Assembly (NCBI GenBank): GCA_035342095.1
Contig: DAOQWL010000033.1
Location: 1-60,076, forward strand
Length of the DNA stretch: 60,076 bases
DNA from: PLanc-01 sp035342095
GTDB taxonomy: Bacteria > Planctomycetota > Phycisphaerae > Sedimentisphaerales > Anaerobacaceae
Direction: 5' to 3'
A model generated the notes under the pieces. The model was given only the letters and a program-made list of their open reading frames with translations, was not told the DNA's origin and did no database searches. This document shows positions 1-6,825 of this stretch, piece by piece. Position 1 is the stretch's first letter, and the number at the start of each line of letters is the position of its first letter. The position numbers were made by a program, and so were the translations under genes.

Positions 1-38
1 CCTTTTTATGAATTCCGGCCTCAGAAAAGCAAGAAAAA

Positions 39-659
39 TCACGCTTGTGTAGGGATTAGTCTGGTGTTGAACCTGTAGGGGTACATTGAACAGACGAATT
101 GCTTCGGTATCGCGCGCATGAACATGCGCTCGAGATTCCGATACACCTGAGCATTTGGGTCATCTTCCGCGCATCTTCTGTCTGATTTCCTGCGGAATAG
201 TCGCTGAATGCGTTTGTTGAAATGCTTGACGTCCACCACCCACAGCTCGCCGTCTTCCTCGGGCCCCAACTCGGCAATCGCAAAGAAGAGACCCACGAAG
301 AAGGAGTAGCTCCAGTCAAGCAACCTCGTCGGCGTGCCGTGATGCTGCATCAACGAGAACCACTCCATGTAGCTCCCCTGTTCTGGGATATGCCTCAGAA
401 AGTCTGCACTCTGTCGTTTGAATCTTCTGAATAGGCCCATCTCGATCTTGGGCGCTTTGTCCAATGAGTGCCTGCACCCGGACAGGGTTCGCTCAAGGCT
501 CGTTTTCAGCTTGGAGCAGCCCTTGTCTTTCTCACGGCACTTCTGTCCGCGATAGACCCATGTCCTTCGCCGCTCCTGGTCCAGGCTCCCTGCGTGGAGT
601 GTGAGGAACTTCGTGAACATGTCTTGAGGCTCGGTGATTTCGCGATATGTGATCTTCAT
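39..659 (-). CDS. FRG-domain protein
   Basis: Unknown cellular role. The FRG domain (named for a conserved Phe-Arg-Gly or similar motif) occurs in many accessory and phage-defence-associated proteins, and its biochemical activity is not generally established. The 206-residue product shows the two family signatures: YRGQ at residues 36-39 and QHHGTPTRLLDWS starting near residue 105, followed by a hydrophobic stretch (FFVGLFFAIAEL). I chose the ATG at 657-659 because GAGG lies about seven bases upstream; the longer frame would begin with TTG at 701. It follows the HEPN/MNT pair in the same direction, so the four genes from 2439 down to 39 may be one transcript. The protein is short for the family, which often has C-terminal extensions. 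Domain call firm, function unknown. Confidence 0.8.
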   Translation of the reverse strand: MKITYREITEPQDMFTKFLTLHAGSLDQERRRTWVYRGQKCREKDKGCSKLKTSLERTLSGCRHSLDKAPKIEMGLFRRFKRQSADFLRHIPEQGSYMEWFSLMQHHGTPTRLLDWSYSFFVGLFFAIAELGPEEDGELWVVDVKHFNKRIQRLFRRKSDRRCAEDDPNAQVYRNLERMFMRAIPKQFVCSMYPYRFNTRLIPTQA

Positions 660-743
660 GAAATAACCTCGTGTCCGTGACTTCGCCGTCGCACGAGTCA
701 AGTGAAACTCCCGCTCGGGAGCGGCTCTTGTCTCTCTCGGTAT

Positions 744-1058
744 CTACACGAGTCGGACGCCGTTGCGCGAGATCTCGCTGGCCAGGGGATCGTTCGGACC
801 GAACCGGTCCGGCGTAAACGGCTGGGGCTCGATGCGGTCATCGATTTCGGCAGCCCACTGCATCATCGCGATGCGGTCCTGGAAAAGGTCGTCAGAGAAA
901 TCCGGCGATATGACAGCCACATCGATATCGCTCCAGGGATGGGCGGCACCTGTTGCCTGGGAGCCATATAGGTACGCAGCTTCGACCCGCAGCCGCTGGC
1001 GGACAACAGCCAAGAACCGCTCCACAACCACTACGACATCAGATGCGATTTGAGCCAT
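744..1058 (-). CDS. MNT-type nucleotidyltransferase (antitoxin-like)
   Basis: Minimal nucleotidyltransferase of the MNT/COG1708 type, 104 residues. The pol-beta-fold signature is visible: GS at residues 32-33 (LYGSQATG) followed by SDIDVAV at 43-49, giving the two metal-binding aspartates. In HEPN-MNT pairs the MNT protein acts as antitoxin, in characterised cases by transferring AMP onto the HEPN partner; that role is inferred here from the neighbour. The start at 1058 is supported by GAGAGGTG about seven bases upstream. It overlaps the 3' end of the HEPN gene by 28 bases, so translational coupling is likely. The TTG/GTG-type extension to 1112 lacks a comparable ribosome binding site. Confidence 0.85.
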   Translation of the reverse strand: MAQIASDVVVVVERFLAVVRQRLRVEAAYLYGSQATGAAHPWSDIDVAVISPDFSDDLFQDRIAMMQWAAEIDDRIEPQPFTPDRFGPNDPLASEISRNGVRLV

Positions 1059-1453
1059 GCCAACACCTCTCTGACCGCTGTCATTTGCTCCGCCACGTAT
1101 TGGGCGGTGCATTTCTGTCGAAAACCACGTTGTGGATCAGGATATCTCGCCTCAATGTTGAACGCTGTGATTCTGATGAGGATTTCCGTCTGCGCCCCAT
1201 CGGGTTCAATGCCGGCTGCCTTTGTGAGTCTCAGCAAGTTGTGGATGGGCGGCGCATGTCTGCCCTGCCGGATTGCGTGGAGACCCTTGAGTTCCTTCTC
1301 GACGGCCAGATGCGCGAAGAACAGAGCATAGGAGTAGTCGCCCTTCTCGACGAGGTGGCTCGCGACCGTCAGGGTCTCCTCAGCCTCTGCAAACCAATAT
1401 TGGGCGACGGCTTGAGCGTCAAAATTCCCTGGGCTCATTGTGCTTTCCGACAT
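1031..1453 (-). CDS. HEPN-domain protein (toxin-like partner of MNT)
   Basis: HEPN-domain protein of the COG2250 type, 140 residues, with the helical core (YWFAEAEETLTVASHL, then ALFFAHLAVEKELKGL), a PPIHNLLRL segment around residue 71 and the family's RYPD at 103-106. It precedes and overlaps the MNT nucleotidyltransferase gene, the standard arrangement of HEPN-MNT toxin-antitoxin or nucleotide-signalling modules. The canonical R-x4-6-H RNase motif of HepT-type toxins is not evident, so ribonuclease activity should not be assumed. Two starts are possible: ATG 1453, or ATG 1438, which has GGAAAG about five bases upstream and may be the real one. It lies downstream of the DUF1848 gene on the same strand. 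Confidence 0.85.
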   Translation of the reverse strand: MSESTMSPGNFDAQAVAQYWFAEAEETLTVASHLVEKGDYSYALFFAHLAVEKELKGLHAIRQGRHAPPIHNLLRLTKAAGIEPDGAQTEILIRITAFNIEARYPDPQRGFRQKCTAQYVAEQMTAVREVLAWLKSHLMS

Positions 1454-1503
1454 AGCTCCATTCTACAGAGAGAATCGTCGTATGTACAGCATGACCCACG
1501 AGT

Positions 1504-2439
1504 TCACCACAGCGTTTCCTCACGCAGTTCGCGAAGCCATTCGTCGGACTGGAATCTGGAGAAGCCGAGGAAGGCGCTCGTCGGGTCGTGATTGTCGAAG
1601 GCACGTTGGGCGACGGCCTTGTTTGCGTTGGCGTAGCAGTAGGTACAGCCGTGGGGGCAGGTGTCGTACGTGCCGATATCAAGGCTCTCCGTGCAGCCGC
1701 AGCCTTCTCGCGTGGGTTTCTCGCTCCAGGCGAGGCCCTCGGGATAGAACAACTGCTCGATGAGCGAGCCGTCGATGCAGTGGGCCTTGTGGATTCTGTC
1801 GTCGACGAGATACTCGCCGCAACAGGAGTACATCCGGATGCCGTGCGATTCGGCGATCTCGGCGAGCCGGCCGGCCAGATCGATCCGGTGCTCTTCGCTC
1901 TCCTGGATCACGCGAATGCCCGTCGCATGCTCCAGCTCCCGGAAGTTGCGATCCACCTTGCGATAGGGCACCACGAAGCTGAAGCAGCACCGCTCCACGA
2001 GTCCCTCCAGCTCTGATGCCAGTCCCGCGAACTCATTCAGGTAGAACTGGCCATCGCAGATGCTCGACAGGACGATGGGATCGAACCGCCAGTTGATGTG
2101 TTTGGGCGAGTATCGCCCGCTCAGGAGCTTGAGAGTCCGCAGGGCGGCGGTCCTGTCCACGCCGCTCTCGAAGACTGAGGGCACGCCCGTGAGGGTGTAG
2201 TTGAAATAGAACCGATAGCCGAGCCGGTCGAGCGTCTCCAGGTGCCCGACGAACGGTGTGAAGTCCTTCGACCAGAAGACGAAGCACGTCACGTCCTCGG
2301 GCCGGAGCGAGGCGATGTACCGCTTTCCGCCGAACGGGTGCACCACGCCGGCGAACCCCTCGCAGACCCGGCCCATGAACCAGTCGCCATGAAAGGCCGG
2401 CACATCCGTCCGTCGAGATACTGAGATGATCCGTTTCAT
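1504..2439 (-). CDS. DUF1848 family protein
   Basis: Uncharacterised DUF1848 family protein of 311 residues. The N-terminus MKRIISVSRRTDVPAF, the segments FVFWSKD and YRFYFNYTLTG, and the C-terminal cysteine cluster CPHGCTYCYAN are typical. The Cys spacing resembles a radical-SAM or iron-sulphur binding motif, but it sits near the C-terminus (about residue 270) rather than the N-terminus, and chemistry is not established for the family. I chose the start at 2439, where homology begins and a GGGG-containing ribosome binding site precedes the ATG; the 66 upstream in-frame residues look non-coding. It is the first gene of the minus-strand run that continues into the HEPN, MNT and FRG genes. Confidence 0.85.
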   Translation of the reverse strand: MKRIISVSRRTDVPAFHGDWFMGRVCEGFAGVVHPFGGKRYIASLRPEDVTCFVFWSKDFTPFVGHLETLDRLGYRFYFNYTLTGVPSVFESGVDRTAALRTLKLLSGRYSPKHINWRFDPIVLSSICDGQFYLNEFAGLASELEGLVERCCFSFVVPYRKVDRNFRELEHATGIRVIQESEEHRIDLAGRLAEIAESHGIRMYSCCGEYLVDDRIHKAHCIDGSLIEQLFYPEGLAWSEKPTREGCGCTESLDIGTYDTCPHGCTYCYANANKAVAQRAFDNHDPTSAFLGFSRFQSDEWLRELREETLW

Positions 2440-2511
2440 TGCCCCAATACGATCCAGGAACCGCTGTACCATTCGATCCCACAGGCCGTCCGAAGCACGC
2501 AAGTGTAGCCT

Positions 2512-3102
2512 GTGGACGGCCGCGAAGACCACGTCTATAATACCACTGATTCGCGGGGAGTGTTGGGACATGACGTCGCAGACAATGAGACTGCATTCGT
2601 CGGAGGATCGCTGAGCATCGATGAACGTCGTCACCACCTTGAGACGATCGCGTTGATTGTCTTGTCAGCAAACGCGTTGATCGATCTGATCTGCGGAGTC
2701 GTGGCGGGTCTTCAACAAGACTGGACGAGAATGAGCCTTTGTCTATTTGGCAGGGTTCTCGCCGTCCTCTTCGGGACGACGGCCGTCGTCGCGATGGGTT
2801 TGAGAGATCGTCTCGACCGCTTGGACAATCGCTGCCATGTGGACCGAGGAGCGGTCCCAACCTGGGTTCGTCGTGCCCAGGCGGGGGTGGGGACTTTCGC
2901 GGTTGTTTCCGTAGCCGCATGCATGTCGCTATCGTGGATTGCCGGGTCCCGTGGGGGATGGCTGAGATCGGGCCTTTATCTGACGGCGTGCGCCGTCACC
3001 GTGATCGTCTTCGTGGCCATTCTGTCTGGAGTGGGCATTGGGATGCGTCTGCGTCGTCTGGAAGAACACCTGGCTGCCGGCTCTTCGCAATCGCGATCTT
3101 GA
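2512..3102 (+). CDS. Small integral membrane protein, unknown function
   Basis: Unrecognised protein of up to 196 residues. Four hydrophobic segments are visible: IALIVLSANALIDLICGVVA, LFGRVLAVLFGTTAVVAMGL, GTFAVVSVAACMSLSWIAG and LTACAVTVIVFVAILSGVG, so it is very likely a four-helix inner-membrane protein ending in a short charged tail. The start is uncertain. The longest frame begins with GTG at 2512; GTG 2560 or TTG 2563 after GGGGAG is also possible, and the first 35 residues look non-coding. It is divergent from the DUF1848 gene and followed by the DUF2961 lipoprotein gene on the same strand. No function can be assigned. Confidence 0.55.
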   Translation: MDGREDHVYNTTDSRGVLGHDVADNETAFVGGSLSIDERRHHLETIALIVLSANALIDLICGVVAGLQQDWTRMSLCLFGRVLAVLFGTTAVVAMGLRDRLDRLDNRCHVDRGAVPTWVRRAQAGVGTFAVVSVAACMSLSWIAGSRGGWLRSGLYLTACAVTVIVFVAILSGVGIGMRLRRLEEHLAAGSSQSRS

Positions 3103-3190
3103 CGGGTCCACCTGCCTCCGGTAGATTGACAAGACAGCCCGGTGGTTGGGCGACTAGGAGTATCGGCCCTCTGCGTGGAAAGGACAGATC

Positions 3191-4297
3191 ATGAGGAAAC
3201 GGATTTCCGCGGGTGTGACGTGGTCTCTGGCGGCGGCGATGGTGTTGGGCGTCGCGTCGTGCCAATCCATGAACAGCGTGAACGTCGTGGGCGAACCCTA
3301 CCGGCTCGATACGCCTCTGGTTTCGCGGTCGATCTGCTTCGAGAACCCGACCGGCGCGCCGGGCGAGGGGGGCAAGGCCGCCAGCAAGCTGGGACCCGGG
3401 CGCAAGGGCGCGCCCGCGATCAATCTCATGGCGGGCAAAGAGGTCCAGCTCTGTGATATCGTCGGGCCCGGTACGATCCGTCACATCTGGATGACCACGG
3501 CCAACGATCCCGCGAACCTCCGCAGCCTGGTGATCCGGGCCTGGTGGGACGGCCAGACGCACCCGAGCATCGAGTGCCCGATCGGCGACTTCATGGGCTT
3601 CGCGCACGGGAAAGTGACGCCGTACTTCTCGGCGGTGCACTCCCTGGGCCGCAACGCGGGCATGAATATCTGGCTGCCGATGCCCTTCACGCACCGCGCC
3701 CGGATGACGCTCACGAACGAGGGCAAGGAGGATGTCCCGCTCTTCTACCAGATCGATTTCACCAACGGCGACGACTATCGACCGAGCATCGGTCGGCTGC
3801 ACGTGCTGTTCCGGCGGGAGAACCCCACGACCCAGACGCAGGATTTCGAGCTGCTGCCCAAGCGGACGAACCCCGGCCGCTATATCGGTTCGGTGATCGG
3901 GATTCGCAACATGCACCCCGCCCAATGGTGGGGCGAAGGCGAGATCAAGATCTTCATGGACGGCGACACGGAGTACCCCACGATTGTCGGGACCGGCAGC
4001 GAGGACTACGTCGGCCTGTCCTACGGGATGCAGCAGACGCCGTACCTCTACAACGGTTGCAGCCTGGATCAGCAGAACTTCGTCTCGATGTACCGCTGGC
4101 ACCTGCCCGACCCGATCTACTGGAAGACCGAGGCCCGCATCACGATCCAGCAGATCGCCTGGAAGGACGGCCTGGCCGAGACGCACGACGACTGGTCCAC
4201 GGCCACGTTCTGGTACGAGCCGACCCCGAGCGCCCCGTTGCCGGCGATGCCGAACGTCCGGGTCCGCACGACCGAGATCTGGCAGGAACAGAAATAG
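3191..4297 (+). CDS. DUF2961 (GH172-type) secreted lipoprotein
   Basis: DUF2961 family protein, 368 residues. The family is now grouped with glycoside hydrolase family 172, whose characterised members act on fructofuranosyl or arabinofuranosyl linkages, so a secreted glycan-degrading role is likely; the substrate cannot be read from sequence. A signal peptide ends in a lipobox-like VLGVASC, suggesting export and lipid anchoring. The family core is visible: GPGTIRHIWMTT, WDGQTHPSIECPIGDFMG and the conserved GTGSEDY near residues 267-273, whose glutamate matches a catalytic position in family 172. The annotated start is the ATG before the signal peptide. It lies just upstream of a DUF1080 lipoprotein gene, a common pairing in planctomycete polysaccharide loci. 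Confidence 0.88.
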   Translation: MRKRISAGVTWSLAAAMVLGVASCQSMNSVNVVGEPYRLDTPLVSRSICFENPTGAPGEGGKAASKLGPGRKGAPAINLMAGKEVQLCDIVGPGTIRHIWMTTANDPANLRSLVIRAWWDGQTHPSIECPIGDFMGFAHGKVTPYFSAVHSLGRNAGMNIWLPMPFTHRARMTLTNEGKEDVPLFYQIDFTNGDDYRPSIGRLHVLFRRENPTTQTQDFELLPKRTNPGRYIGSVIGIRNMHPAQWWGEGEIKIFMDGDTEYPTIVGTGSEDYVGLSYGMQQTPYLYNGCSLDQQNFVSMYRWHLPDPIYWKTEARITIQQIAWKDGLAETHDDWSTATFWYEPTPSAPLPAMPNVRVRTTEIWQEQK

Positions 4298-4340
4298 CAT
4301 GGCCCCATGACAGCGGGACGTACCCTGATGAGGCCCGTCT

Positions 4341-4455
4341 GTCATGCTGAACGAAGTGAAGCATCCGGCCTGTGAACGAGAGACCGCTCACGCATCCGGG
4401 CCAGATTCCTTCGAAGGACTCAGGACAGGCTCTTCGCTGTCGCTCAGAATGACCA
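4341..4455. repeat. Dispersed repeat (AEPSEASG-type) upstream of DUF1080 gene
   Basis: A stretch between the DUF2961 and DUF1080 genes reads GTCATGCTGAACGAAGTGAAG and, further on, CTTCGAAGGACTCAGGACAGG and GCTGTCGCTCAGAATGAC. The first words match (as reverse complement and with substitutions) a stretch inside the double-SIS gene near 37446-37490, where it is read as CHAEPSEASG. It is non-coding here and ends about 25 bases before the DUF1080 start. Confidence 0.5.
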
Positions 4456-4481
4456 AGGCAGATGAAAAGAAAGGAACAGAT

Positions 4482-5129
4482 ATGTTGAGCAGGACACTTA
4501 TGTTGGCAGCAGCAGCAGCGGCGATGATGATGATCGCGGGTTGCCAGGAATCGGCGGAGAAGAGCGAGAAGCCGGCAAAGGCAGTGGTTGCCGAGCGCGG
4601 GTATACGAAGCTGTTCAACGGCAAGGACCTCACCGGCTGGGAGACCAGCGGCGGGGCCAAGTGGGTCGTCGAGAAGGGACTGCTGATCGGCACGCAGGGG
4701 GAGAACAACGCGCCGGGCGACCTGTTCAGCGCCGCTGGCTTCACGGACTTCGAGGCCGTCGTCATCTATCGCGCCGAGTGGCCGTGCAACAGCGGCGTAT
4801 GGTTCCGCTACCAGAATCCGGGCAAGGCCTACCAAGCCGACATCCTCGAATACACGAATCCGGAAGCTTACTCCGGGACACTCTACTGTCCCGGCAAGAT
4901 GTTCCTCGCGGTCAACCTGGACAAGGCCATCGAGAACCGCGACGGGTGGAATACGGTCAAGATCCGGGCGGAGCGCGATCATCTCCAGATCTGGCTCAAC
5001 GGCAAGCAGGTGGCCGACGTTCTCGATCAGACCTCCGACTCGGGCAAGCTCGGCTTCCAGGTCCACCCGGGCGCCGACTTCGGCCCGATGAAGATCGTCG
5101 TCCGCGAGGTGCTCGTCCGAGAGTTGTGA
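4482..5129 (+). CDS. DUF1080 (3-keto-disaccharide hydrolase-like) lipoprotein
   Basis: Secreted DUF1080 domain protein of 215 residues with a concanavalin/laminin-G-like fold. Characterised members include 3-keto-disaccharide hydrolases; many others are uncharacterised planctomycete secreted proteins. The start at 4482 is preceded by AAGGA and gives a signal peptide (MLSRTLMLAAAAAAMMMIAGC) with a clear lipobox cysteine. The domain runs from FNGKDLTGWE (about residue 47) through SGVWFRYQNPGKAYQADI to FGPMKIVVREV at the C-terminus, so it is complete. The 46 in-frame residues upstream are repeat-derived and unlikely to be translated. It follows the DUF2961 gene, suggesting extracellular glycan processing. 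Confidence 0.88.
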   Translation: MLSRTLMLAAAAAAMMMIAGCQESAEKSEKPAKAVVAERGYTKLFNGKDLTGWETSGGAKWVVEKGLLIGTQGENNAPGDLFSAAGFTDFEAVVIYRAEWPCNSGVWFRYQNPGKAYQADILEYTNPEAYSGTLYCPGKMFLAVNLDKAIENRDGWNTVKIRAERDHLQIWLNGKQVADVLDQTSDSGKLGFQVHPGADFGPMKIVVREVLVREL

Positions 5130-5188
5130 CGTGGGAATCTCGCCCGTTGCCTTGAGATCTCATCCGCCGAGGGCCATTGTGGCGGCAC

Positions 5189-5995
5189 TCACGCCCGCGC
5201 GGCTGATTCGGCTCTTCTCAACAGATCCAGCACCCATTCCGCGAAGAAGAACGGGTAGAGGTGGACTGTCAGAGATTCCCCCAGCAACGCATAGCCCTCC
5301 CGGGTCAGGCCCTTAGCTAATTGCTCTGCGTCCTGCGGGAACTCGTCCTTCAGGATCCGCAGACACAGCGCGCGGAGTTGTTTTTGTCTGTGTGCTCTCT
5401 TTGCCGCCCTCAGGTTCTCGGGCACGTCGTCGGCGCGCCAGTAGCGACACATCTGTTCCACCGTGACATCGTGGTTCTTGAAGTACCTTGCCAGTCGCTG
5501 AGGCACTCTCGTCGGCAATGCATGGTTCTCATAGACGGCCTGGTACTGCGTCTCGTCATAGCTGTAGTGAAGGAATGCGTTGGTGAAGAATGCCGCCGGA
5601 CCGTAATCCACGCGGAGGTCGGAAAGGAAGGGCGGAATGACCAGGGCAAGCTTGTCGGGGTCGAGAAGGCCCACCGGTCCATCTCCGATCAGGATGGAAT
5701 AGCAGTATTGATTGAAGTCGGGGCGATTGAACCGAACGATATCGCTGTAGATGCCCTGCAGTCTCCCCTTGGTCTGCCGGCGTACGTCTATGACCAGCAC
5801 CCTCGACGAAGTCGTTTCTCTGACTTGACGGGCAAGGTCTTCGACCGTGATGTCGGATTCGCCTTCCACGGGACGGATCAACTCGACGGATTCCATGCCG
5901 GGATGGCTGTGCAGTCTCTCATATACGTCAGTCGCGAGGGTGCGATCCAGCGTCAGAATGTGGACTCTCGGCTTTCTGTCTCTATAGTGAAGCAG
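5189..5995 (-). CDS. Unknown domain protein, frame-shifted continuation of crotonase gene
   Basis: About 268 residues that I do not recognise. The first third (PRVHILTLDRTLATDVYERL, then SSRVLVIDVRRQTKG) has the alternating strand/helix look of a degenerate receiver-like domain; the rest includes NQYCYSILIGDGPVGLLD, YYLR-free aromatic-rich helices and the terminal LYPFFFAEWVLDLL. No ATG, GTG or TTG occurs before its conserved-looking part. The frame opens inside the crotonase 3' end, either from CTG at 5993-5995 or by a one-base shift at the run of six G (minus strand) at 6004-6009. Removing one G would join it in frame to the crotonase. It is therefore the C-terminal half of a fused gene with a sequence error, a slippage product, or a coupled separate gene. 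Confidence 0.5.
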   Translation of the reverse strand: MLHYRDRKPRVHILTLDRTLATDVYERLHSHPGMESVELIRPVEGESDITVEDLARQVRETTSSRVLVIDVRRQTKGRLQGIYSDIVRFNRPDFNQYCYSILIGDGPVGLLDPDKLALVIPPFLSDLRVDYGPAAFFTNAFLHYSYDETQYQAVYENHALPTRVPQRLARYFKNHDVTVEQMCRYWRADDVPENLRAAKRAHRQKQLRALCLRILKDEFPQDAEQLAKGLTREGYALLGESLTVHLYPFFFAEWVLDLLRRAESAARA

Positions 5996-6821
5996 TTCCC
6001 GTTCCCCCCTGCGCGAGCTTCTCCCAGGGCTTTCCTCGCAATCCCCGTCCGAGTCCCTGAGTCTCCATCGCAAAGTAGGTTTCGAAGTCGGGCAATCGCT
6101 GGTTGAGCAATTGCTTGATCGTGTCCAGCGTGTCCGGTGAGAAGCAAGACACCTCCTTGGCCATCGTCCGGATGGTCTGGATCGGTTCCGAAGGCATGAC
6201 GACCTCGTCGAGAAGGCCCCACTTAAGGGCGGAGTATGCCGACAGTTCCGTCGTCCGGGTGACCAGAGAGTTGGCCCGGCCGAGTCCGACGTAGGCGGGC
6301 AGCAGATAGAGCAGCCCCGAGCCGGGCGGCATGTCGTGGTCGCGCCCCTGGTTGTAGAAGGTGGTGTCGGAAGCGGCAATTCGGTAGTCGCACGCCAGCC
6401 CAATCCCGAGGAACGACAAGGAGACATCGCCCTGAAAGACCATGATGACTGGCCGCTTCGCCGATCGCAGCCAGCGAATTAGTCCTCCAAACACGTTCTC
6501 CTCGCGCGTCAGGGTGGACCCGGAAAGCGGATTGGACGCGACATGGCGCCCGGCATGCGGGCTGTCCGGGCCCGCCAGGCCCCTGAGCAATGCGTTGCAT
6601 CGCTCCGGCGAGAAGCAATGCGCCGTGCAGCACAGAGCCAGCGGCTTGCCCGGGCTGTGCTGCAAGTCTTCGAGGAGATACCGAAAGCTCTCGAGCGCGT
6701 TGGGTGCTTCCGCCATAGCCAGGATATCATCGCCCAGGTGGATGAGGTCCGCCCATTCAAGCTGCTCCAGGCTGAGAAAGGGCTGTAATATGGAAAGGTC
6801 TGTATTCCTGAACATGGTCAT
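5982..6821 (-). CDS. Crotonase-fold (enoyl-CoA hydratase/isomerase-like) protein
   Basis: 279-residue crotonase superfamily member. The oxyanion-hole region and following helices are recognisable: VIMVFQGDVSLSFLGIGLACDYRIAASDTTF (about residues 128-158), then GSGLLYLLPAYVGLGRAN and SAYSALKWGLLDEVV. The canonical catalytic glutamates of hydratases are not evident (GLACDYR and DMPPGSG occupy their places), so it may be a decarboxylase, thioesterase or non-catalytic relative. It starts four bases after the stop of the upstream RND transporter gene, so it belongs to the efflux operon, an unusual position for this fold. Its stop at 5982 overlaps the downstream unknown frame, and both meet at a G6 homopolymer. 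Family call good; reaction unknown. Confidence 0.75.
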   Translation of the reverse strand: MTMFRNTDLSILQPFLSLEQLEWADLIHLGDDILAMAEAPNALESFRYLLEDLQHSPGKPLALCCTAHCFSPERCNALLRGLAGPDSPHAGRHVASNPLSGSTLTREENVFGGLIRWLRSAKRPVIMVFQGDVSLSFLGIGLACDYRIAASDTTFYNQGRDHDMPPGSGLLYLLPAYVGLGRANSLVTRTTELSAYSALKWGLLDEVVMPSEPIQTIRTMAKEVSCFSPDTLDTIKQLLNQRLPDFETYFAMETQGLGRGLRGKPWEKLAQGGTGTASL

Positions 6822-6825
6822 TCTC

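Noticed and set aside
1031..1453. HEPN protein as an active RNase toxin
   Set aside because: The R-x4-6-H catalytic motif is not visible; only the fold and gene pairing support a toxin-like role.
3191..5129. Sulfatase or polysaccharide-utilisation operon with SusCD
   Set aside because: Only DUF2961 and DUF1080 proteins are present; no SusC/SusD or sulfatase gene is seen.
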